NCBI GenBank assembly: GCA_044338255.1
Contig: JBIILZ010000130.1
Location: 1-9,930, forward strand
Length of the DNA stretch: 9,930 bases
Origin: CAIUVD01 sp044338255
GTDB taxonomy: Bacteria > Planctomycetota > UBA11346
Direction of reading: 5' to 3'
Each line of letters starts with the position of its first letter. Within the stretch, counting starts at the first letter, position 1. This document shows, in pieces, positions 4,254 to 9,930 of this stretch. The notes beneath the pieces are model-generated. The model did not search any database. It had not been told where the DNA came from and worked only from the letters and a program-made list of their open reading frames with translations. The position numbers were made by a program, and so were the translations under genes.

Positions 4254-7058
4254 ATGAGCAATGCTTTCGCTAATCCGGCGCATCTTGAGGTCCTTGAAAG
4301 CCAATATGCCAAGTGGCAACAGGACCCCAATTCCGTCGATCATGACTGGCAACTTTTCTTCCAGGGCTTCGACCTTGGCTTCGCCCGTCCGCAACCCGAC
4401 GAGACCGGCAGCACCGGCACCGCCCCTGGCACCGGCCTGCATCCCAAGAACCCCGGTCGCTCGGAACAGGAGCGCTGCGAGTACCTGGTCGCCAGCTACC
4501 GCGCCGTCGGCCACACCATCTGCACCCTCGATCCGCTGGGCTTCAACAACCAGGTAGAAAACCCGGCCTTGGACCTTGAAACTTTCGGGCTCACGGAAAG
4601 CGATCTCGATAACGAATTCGCGATCAACAACCTCCCCGGCATCGAGGGCTCACGCGCCTCGCTGCGCACCATCATCGATCACCTGCGCAAGACCTACTGC
4701 GGGAAGATCGGCACCGAGTACATGCACATCCAGGATCGCGAGCGCCGCCTGTGGGTGCGCAACGCGATCGAAAAGGGCCACAATCAGCCGCAGCTGACCA
4801 GCGACGAGAAGCGCCGCGTGCTGATGAAGCTCAACCAGGCCGAGACCCTGGAGCATTTCATCCACACCAAGTTCCTCGGCCAGAAGCGCTTTTCGCTCGA
4901 AGGCGGCGAGGCCCTGATGCCCGCCCTGGACGCGATCATCGAGGAATGCCCGGCCCTCGGCATCAAGGAAATCGTGCTCGGCATGGCCCATCGCGGCCGT
5001 CTCAACGTGCTCTGCAACACCTTGAACAAGAGCTACGAGGAAGTCTTCACCGAGTTCGAAGGCAACTACGACCTGCGCGAACTGCAGGGTGACGGCGACG
5101 TCAAATACCACCTCGGTTTCTCCAGCGACCACGTCACCAGCGACGGGCGCAAGGTCCATCTGACCCTGAACCCCAACCCCTCGCACCTTGAGGCGGTCAA
5201 TCCCGTGGTCCTCGGCCGCGTGCGCGGCAAGCAGCGCCAGGCCGGCGACAATCAGACGCGCTCGCAAGTGGTGCCGATCCTCATCCATGGCGATGCCGCG
5301 TTTGCCGGCCAGGGCCTGGTCATGGAATGCTTGCAGCTCTCGCAGCTCGAAGGCTACAAGGTTGGTGGCTGCATCCACATCGTCACCAACAACCAGATCG
5401 GCTTCACGACCTTGCCGGCCGACTCGCGTTCGACGCGTTACTGCACCGACATCGCCAAATTTATCGACGCCCCGATTTTCCACGTCAACGGCGACGACGC
5501 CGAAGCCGTGGTCCATGTCGCGCGCATCGCCGCCCGTTATCGCCAGCAGTTCAAGTCCGATGTGGTGGTCGATATCGTCTGCTACCGCCGCTACGGTCAC
5601 AACGAATCCGACGAACCAAACTACACCCAGCCGACGATGTACGCACGCATCGCCGAACAGGAGAAGATCTCCAAGCTCTACACCACCCAGCTGCTGAGCC
5701 GCGGCGACCTCAATCAGCAGGAGGCCGACGCCATCGCCACGATCATGCAGAATCAGCTGCAGGATGCCTTGAATTCGATCAAGGTGAAACCCGCCAAGCT
5801 GACCCGCAGCCGTGGCCTTGGCGTGTGGTCGGGGATCTCCAACACCTACGTCCACGATGCCGTCGAGAGCGGCGTTCCCGCCGAACGCCTTGAGGCCATC
5901 GGCAAGGCCCTCTCGACCTGGCCGGCGGCGTTCAACATCCACCCCAAGATCAAGAAGATGGTCGAGGAGCGCGGCAAGGTCATCGCCACCCACGGACGCG
6001 TCGAGTGGGCACTGGGCGAGTTGCTGGCCTTCGGCTCGCTGATCCAAGATGGCATCCCCGGCCGCCTTTCCGGCCAGGATTGCCGCCGCGGAACCTTCAG
6101 CCAGCGCCATAGCTATTGGTACGATATCAAGAGCCGCGAACGCTACGCGCCGCTCGACCATATCGCCGGCAAGCAGGCGAAATTCTGCATCTACAACAGC
6201 CCGCTTTCAGAAGCGGCGGTGATGGGCTTCGACTACGGATACTCGCTGTCGGAACCCAACATGCTGATCATCTGGGAAGCCCAGTTCGGCGATTTCGTCA
6301 ACGGCGCACAGGTCATCATCGATCAGTTCCTGGCCTCTTCGGAATCGAAGTGGGGCCGTTTCAGCGGCCTGGTGCTGATGCTCCCGCACGGCCAGGAAGG
6401 CGCCGGTCCGGAACACAGCTCGGCACGCCTGGAACGTTTCCTGCAGGCCTGCGCCGAGGACAACATGCAGGTCGCCTACTGCACCACCGCCGCCCAGCAT
6501 TTCCACATCCTGCGCCGCCAACAGCTGCGCAAGGTGCGTAAGCCGCTGATCCTGATGACGCCCAAATCGCATCTGCGTTCGAAGCAGGCGGCCAGCGATT
6601 TCAACGAATTCGTCAATGGTCGGTTCCACGAGGTCCTGCCCGATCCCGCTGCCAACAGCGCCGATCACACCAAGCAGGTCAAACGCGTGGTCTTCTGCAC
6701 CGGCAAGATCGCCCACGAGTTGCTCGACCGCCGCAACGAAGAACACATGGCGCACATCGCCGTCATCCGCATCGAGCAGCTGTACCCCCTGCATGAGGAG
6801 CTGCTGACCGACATCCTCAACACGTATGGCAAGGGCGTCGACATCGTGTGGTGCCAGGAAGAGCCGCAGAACATGGGCACCTGGTCGTTTATCGAGCCGT
6901 ACCTGCGCCGCCTTACCGGCAAGAACATCGCCTACGCCGGTCGCGAGGCCGCCGCCAGTCCGGCACCGGGCAGCCTCTCGCTGTTCGGAATCGAACAGGA
7001 GACCCTGATCGCCGCCGCCCTCGGCATCGTTGCGCGCAAGCCCAGCAAAGCCCATTGA
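4254..7058 (+). CDS. sucA: 2-oxoglutarate dehydrogenase E1 component
   Basis: This 934-residue subunit, almost the same length as E. coli SucA, uses thiamine diphosphate to decarboxylate 2-oxoglutarate and passes the succinyl group to the lipoyl arm of SucB. Visible family blocks, numbered from ATG 4254, are the N-terminal E2-contact segment YAKWQQDPNSVDHDW (18-32), GHTICTLDPLG (86-96), GMAHRGRLNVL (243-253), KYHLGFS (284-290), NPSHLEAVNPVVLG (308-321), the Mg/ThDP motif HGDAAFAGQG (345-354) with NNQIGFTT (379-386), and RRYGHNESDEP (445-455). The C-terminal half has LSGQDCRRGTFSQRHS and LPHGQEGAGPEHSSARLERF, the pyrimidine-binding domain. All expected histidines seem present. An in-frame TTG at 4158 would add 32 residues lying within the operator region and lacking family similarity, so ATG 4254 is preferred. 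It is the first gene of sucA-sucB-lpdA. Confidence 0.97.
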   Translation: MSNAFANPAHLEVLESQYAKWQQDPNSVDHDWQLFFQGFDLGFARPQPDETGSTGTAPGTGLHPKNPGRSEQERCEYLVASYRAVGHTICTLDPLGFNNQVENPALDLETFGLTESDLDNEFAINNLPGIEGSRASLRTIIDHLRKTYCGKIGTEYMHIQDRERRLWVRNAIEKGHNQPQLTSDEKRRVLMKLNQAETLEHFIHTKFLGQKRFSLEGGEALMPALDAIIEECPALGIKEIVLGMAHRGRLNVLCNTLNKSYEEVFTEFEGNYDLRELQGDGDVKYHLGFSSDHVTSDGRKVHLTLNPNPSHLEAVNPVVLGRVRGKQRQAGDNQTRSQVVPILIHGDAAFAGQGLVMECLQLSQLEGYKVGGCIHIVTNNQIGFTTLPADSRSTRYCTDIAKFIDAPIFHVNGDDAEAVVHVARIAARYRQQFKSDVVVDIVCYRRYGHNESDEPNYTQPTMYARIAEQEKISKLYTTQLLSRGDLNQQEADAIATIMQNQLQDALNSIKVKPAKLTRSRGLGVWSGISNTYVHDAVESGVPAERLEAIGKALSTWPAAFNIHPKIKKMVEERGKVIATHGRVEWALGELLAFGSLIQDGIPGRLSGQDCRRGTFSQRHSYWYDIKSRERYAPLDHIAGKQAKFCIYNSPLSEAAVMGFDYGYSLSEPNMLIIWEAQFGDFVNGAQVIIDQFLASSESKWGRFSGLVLMLPHGQEGAGPEHSSARLERFLQACAEDNMQVAYCTTAAQHFHILRRQQLRKVRKPLILMTPKSHLRSKQAASDFNEFVNGRFHEVLPDPAANSADHTKQVKRVVFCTGKIAHELLDRRNEEHMAHIAVIRIEQLYPLHEELLTDILNTYGKGVDIVWCQEEPQNMGTWSFIEPYLRRLTGKNIAYAGREAAASPAPGSLSLFGIEQETLIAAALGIVARKPSKAH

Positions 7059-7101
7059 TCCACTTCATTTCCTGACCACTTCGACGTAAGCGATTCCTCC
7101 C

Positions 7102-8334
7102 ATGCTGCACCTTGTCAAAATCCCCGCTGTCGGCGAATCGATCACCGAGGGCACCCTCTCGCGCTGGCTGGTCGCCGAGGGCGCCATCGTCACCGACAGC
7201 ACGCCGTTGTTCGAACTGGAGACCGACAAGATCAGCACCGAGGTGCAGTCGGGCATGGCCGGCAAGGTGCACCTTAAGGTCAAGGAAGGCGAGGTCCTGG
7301 TCATCGGCACGGTGGTCGCCGAGATCGACACCTCGGTGAGCGCCCCGGCAGCCGCGACCCCCGCACCAGCAGCCGTCGCCAAGGCCGCTATGCCAGCGTC
7401 AGCGTCAGCGCCAGCGCCAGCCGAACGCGCCAAGAGCGGCCCGGCAGCGGAAAAAGCCCTCGCCGAAACCGGCGTCGATGCCACCAAGATCAGTGGCACC
7501 GGCAAGGACGGACGCATCACCAAGGGCGATGTACAGGCGGCTGCCAGCAAGCCGGCGGCCCCGGCCTTGCCACCGGTGTCGGCGCTCACTCCAAATCCTG
7601 CAGCAGCTCCCGCAGCAGCGCCAGCGAAGCCGGGTGCCGGCGTGACTCGCAAGCGCATGTCGCCGTTGCGCCAGCGCATCGCCCAGCGCCTCGTTCAGGC
7701 CCAGCACACCGCCGCCATTCTCACCACCTTCAACGAGATCGACATGGGCGCGGCCATGGATCTGCGCAAGAAGTGGAAGGAGGACTTCGAGAAAAAGCAC
7801 GGCATTGGCCTGGGCTTCATGTCGATCTTCACCATCGCCGCCGTGCAAGCCTTGAAGAAGTACCCCGGCATCAACAGCCAGATTGATGGCACCGATGTCG
7901 TGTCCTTCGACCACATCAATATCGGCATCGCCGTCGGCACCGAAAAGGGCCTCGTCGTGCCGGTGCTCAAGCACGCCGAAAACATGACCTTCGCCGACGT
8001 CGAGAAATCGATCCGCGGCTACGCCCTCAAGGCACGCGAAGGCAAGCTCGCGGTCGATGACATGCAGGGCGGGACCTTCACCATCACCAACGGCGGCACC
8101 TATGGCAGCTTGATGTCGACGCCGATCATCAATCCGCCGCAGAGCGGCATCCTCGGCATGCATGCGATCAAGGATCGGCCGATGGCGGTCAACGGCCAGG
8201 TCGTCATCCGCCCGATGATGTACGTCGCCCTGAGCTACGACCACCGCATCGTCGACGGCTCGGAAGCGGTCGGCTTCCTGGTCCGCATAAAAGAACTGAT
8301 CGAGGCCCCCGAGCGCCTGATCCTCGGCCTCTAA
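7102..8334 (+). CDS. sucB: Dihydrolipoamide succinyltransferase (E2 of 2-oxoglutarate dehydrogenase)
   Basis: This 410-residue E2 core subunit transfers succinyl groups from E1 to CoA. The lipoyl domain (1-76) has the ETDKIST motif with Lys43 as the lipoylation site. An Ala/Pro-rich flexible linker (about 77-108) is followed by the E3/E1-binding domain (about 111-147: AEKALAETGVDATKISGTGKDGRITKGDV). A second Ala/Pro linker leads to the catalytic domain (about 183-410), with the active-site motif YDHRIVDG (379-386; His381, Asp385). EVQSGMAGKV and AVGTEKGLVVPVL are typical of succinyl rather than acetyl transferases, and sucA upstream agrees. A single lipoyl domain is usual for SucB. It starts 43 bp after sucA without an obvious ribosome binding site, and lpdA follows after 27 bp. 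Confidence 0.97.
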   Translation: MLHLVKIPAVGESITEGTLSRWLVAEGAIVTDSTPLFELETDKISTEVQSGMAGKVHLKVKEGEVLVIGTVVAEIDTSVSAPAAATPAPAAVAKAAMPASASAPAPAERAKSGPAAEKALAETGVDATKISGTGKDGRITKGDVQAAASKPAAPALPPVSALTPNPAAAPAAAPAKPGAGVTRKRMSPLRQRIAQRLVQAQHTAAILTTFNEIDMGAAMDLRKKWKEDFEKKHGIGLGFMSIFTIAAVQALKKYPGINSQIDGTDVVSFDHINIGIAVGTEKGLVVPVLKHAENMTFADVEKSIRGYALKAREGKLAVDDMQGGTFTITNGGTYGSLMSTPIINPPQSGILGMHAIKDRPMAVNGQVVIRPMMYVALSYDHRIVDGSEAVGFLVRIKELIEAPERLILGL

Positions 8335-8361
8335 GCAACGCAATTTCGGCAAGGACAGCTC

Positions 8362-9771
8362 ATGAATTACGACGTCTTGGTTATCGGTGCCGGCCCCGGC
8401 GGTTACGTTTGCGCGATCCGCGCCGCGCAGCTGGGCATGAAGGTCGGCATCATCGAGAAGCGTGCCGAAGGCACGAAGACGCGCCTCGGCGGGACCTGCC
8501 TGAATGTCGGCTGCATCCCCTCCAAGGCGCTGCTCGATTCCTCGGAAAAATTCTACGAGGCGCGCAAGCATCTCGCCGAGCATGGCATCGGTGTGACCCC
8601 GACCCTCGACGTCGCGACCATGCTCGCGCGCAAGGACAAGGTCGTCACCGGCCTGACCGACGGCATCGCCTACCTGATGAAGAAGAACAAGATCGAGGTC
8701 CTCGCCGGCCGCGGCGAAGTGCTCGGCAGCGGCCAGGCGGCGGTCATCGCCGCTGATGGCAGCAAGGTCGAGCACACCGCCAAGCACATCGTGCTGGCCA
8801 TGGGCTCGCTGCCGATCGCGCTGCCGTTCCTGCCCTTCGACGGCGTCGACGTGGTCTCCAGCGATCAGGCCATCGCCTTTCCGCAGGTCCCCAAGCATCT
8901 GCTGGTGGTCGGCGGCGGCGTCATCGGCCTCGAACTCGGCAGCGTCTGGGCCAAGCTCGGTGCCAAGGTCACGGTCATCGAATTCCTGCCGCAGATCTGC
9001 CCGTTCCTCGATGGCGATGTCGCCAAGGAACTGCAGAAGGCCCTCACCAAGCATGGCGTGGCCTTCAGCCTCGAGACCAAGGTCACCGGCCTGACCCGTA
9101 ACGGCGCCGAGCTGGTCCTCGCCGGCACCGACAAGGACGGCAAGGCCGTGACCTTCAGCGGCGACAAGATCCTGGTCGCGGTCGGCCGCCGGCCGTGCAT
9201 CGAGAATACCGGCCTCGAAGCCGCCGGAGTGACCTTGACCGAGCGCAAGCGGGTCAAGACCGATCACGATTTCCGCACCAATCTCGCCGGCGTCTACGCC
9301 ATCGGCGACCTCATCGATGGACCGATGCTAGCGCACAAAGCCGAAGAAGAGGGCGTGACCCTCGCCGAAATCCTCGCCGGGCAGAAGAACGTGCTCGACC
9401 ACGCGCTGATCCCCAACGTCGTCTATACCCATCCGGAAGTGGCGACGGTCGGCCTAACCGAAGCCGAGGCCGCCAAGCAGGGACTGAAGATCAAAGTCGG
9501 CAAGTTCTTCTTCGCCGGCAATGGCCGCGCCAAGGCCGCCGCCGACACCGACGGCTTCGTCAAGATCATCGCCGACGCCGTCACCGACAAGGTTCTCGGG
9601 GGCGCAATCATCGGCCCCCGTGCCAGCGACCTCCTCGCGGAAATCACCACCACGATGGTCTACGGCGGTTCGAGCGAAGACATCGCCCGCACCTGCCACA
9701 GCCACCCGACCTTCAGCGAAGCCGTAAAAGAAGCCGCACTCGACACCATAGGCCGCGCCCTCCACTCTTAA
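8362..9771 (+). CDS. lpdA: Dihydrolipoyl dehydrogenase (E3)
   Basis: This 469-residue flavoprotein reoxidises the dihydrolipoyl arm of SucB and reduces NAD. The FAD-binding GAGPGG (9-14) is at the N-terminus. The redox disulfide is in GGTCLNVGCIPSK (Cys46, Cys51). The NAD-binding VVGGGVIGLELGSVW (182-196) follows, then the second FAD motif in VYAIGDLIDGPMLAHKAEEEG. The dimer-interface catalytic pair is in HPTFSE (His448, Glu453). Every expected active residue is present. AAGGACAGCTC just before the ATG is a clear ribosome binding site. It is the last gene of the sucA-sucB-lpdA operon, so this E3 may serve mainly the 2-oxoglutarate complex, though E3 can be shared with pyruvate and glycine systems. 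The TAA stop lies inside the left arm of the long hairpin at 9767-9876. Confidence 0.97.
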   Translation: MNYDVLVIGAGPGGYVCAIRAAQLGMKVGIIEKRAEGTKTRLGGTCLNVGCIPSKALLDSSEKFYEARKHLAEHGIGVTPTLDVATMLARKDKVVTGLTDGIAYLMKKNKIEVLAGRGEVLGSGQAAVIAADGSKVEHTAKHIVLAMGSLPIALPFLPFDGVDVVSSDQAIAFPQVPKHLLVVGGGVIGLELGSVWAKLGAKVTVIEFLPQICPFLDGDVAKELQKALTKHGVAFSLETKVTGLTRNGAELVLAGTDKDGKAVTFSGDKILVAVGRRPCIENTGLEAAGVTLTERKRVKTDHDFRTNLAGVYAIGDLIDGPMLAHKAEEEGVTLAEILAGQKNVLDHALIPNVVYTHPEVATVGLTEAEAAKQGLKIKVGKFFFAGNGRAKAAADTDGFVKIIADAVTDKVLGGAIIGPRASDLLAEITTTMVYGGSSEDIARTCHSHPTFSEAVKEAALDTIGRALHS

Positions 9772-9876
9772 AACGGCGAGAACCATGCATCTGCGGCGTT
9801 GCCGAAAACCTAGCATGGCGTGTGCCATGCGTCGGCCTTCGGCGCCTTGCATATGCATGGTTCTCGCCGTTTTAAG
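9767..9876. terminator. 110-nt long hairpin at the end of lpdA, probable bidirectional terminator
   Basis: The outer arms are a perfect 24-bp inverted repeat (9767-9790 with 9853-9876) that starts within the last codons of lpdA. Inside, shorter pairings continue the same axis with small bulges: TGC/GCA, GGC/GCC, GCCGAA/TTCGGC (9801-9806 with 9838-9843) and GCATGGC/GCCATGC (9813-9819 with 9824-9830) around a GTGT loop. Flanking AAAAC and GTTTT tracts resemble the symmetric tracts of the tRNA-Phe terminator. The apical part is unusually elaborate for a simple terminator, so a mobile or REP-like palindrome placed at the operon end is also possible. Confidence 0.7.
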
Positions 9877-9930
9877 GAGGTTTCCCGTTCAGCTGCCCGA
9901 ATCGAGAAGTCGGATTTTTTCAGCAGGCGT

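Noticed and set aside
4148..4330. Extended N-terminus of the VapB-like gene (61 residues)
   Set aside because: It crosses the operator and the start of sucA and has no antitoxin similarity; the RHH domain begins at the ATG at 4147.
4650..6161. Long open frame on the minus strand opposite sucA
   Set aside because: It is fully antisense to a strongly recognised E1 gene. Its translation shows no family motif, as expected from a GC-rich coding strand.
7405..9267. 620-codon open frame on the minus strand opposite sucB and lpdA
   Set aside because: It spans two well-identified genes in antisense. The Asp/Gly/Ala/Glu-rich composition is a mirror of the codon bias of those genes.
9874..9880. AAGGAGG as ribosome binding site of a downstream gene
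   Set aside because: It is a perfect Shine-Dalgarno-like string, but no ATG, GTG or TTG follows before the window ends.
9897..9920. Terminator CCGA-loop-TCGG followed by six T residues
   Set aside because: The stem has only 4 bp and a 9-nt loop; the T-run alone is not enough.

Overview
The window is GC-rich and gene-dense. It carries a tRNA-Phe locus, a Fur-family regulator and a tricarboxylic acid (TCA) cycle cluster, with a small accessory operon set into the cluster. The mdh product is a cytosolic-type (type 2) malate dehydrogenase. The sucA N-terminus has a short FFQGFDLG segment that I recall from planctomycete and verrucomicrobial 2-oxoglutarate dehydrogenases. I therefore lean weakly towards the Planctomycetota/Verrucomicrobiota (PVC) group; this rests on memory of protein style and not on a search.

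Layout: 1-346 holds a tRNA-Phe(GAA) gene on the minus strand with a very strong terminator. The last 25 nt of the tRNA, the terminator and the following sequence (99 bp) occur again, identically, 196 bp further downstream on the minus strand. A hairpin-rich spacer separates the copies. 481-972 (minus) encodes a Fur-type metal-dependent regulator. A 190-bp divergent region leads to mdh (1163-2152, plus), followed by eleven tandem heptamers and a Rho-independent terminator. 2290-4147 (minus) is a three-gene operon: a VapB-like antitoxin, a VapC/PIN-like protein with a degenerate active site, and an MFS transporter. Each junction is a 4-base ATGA stop/start overlap. 4148-4253 is the shared upstream region of this operon and sucA, and it contains a perfect 11-bp inverted repeat. 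4254-9771 (plus) is sucA-sucB-lpdA, all three subunits of the 2-oxoglutarate dehydrogenase complex. It ends in a 110-nt long hairpin that includes the lpdA stop codon.

Working together: SucA (E1), SucB (E2) and LpdA (E3) form the complex that converts 2-oxoglutarate to succinyl-CoA and NADH, and Mdh makes oxaloacetate later in the same cycle. The vapBC-like/MFS operon looks like an insertion between mdh and sucA. Its predicted operator lies in the sucA upstream region, so the two could influence each other. The points most worth a second look are the tRNA-3'-end repeat (which recalls the E. coli tyrT/rtT arrangement), the MFS gene coupled to a toxin-antitoxin-like pair with a depleted catalytic site, and the long palindromes.
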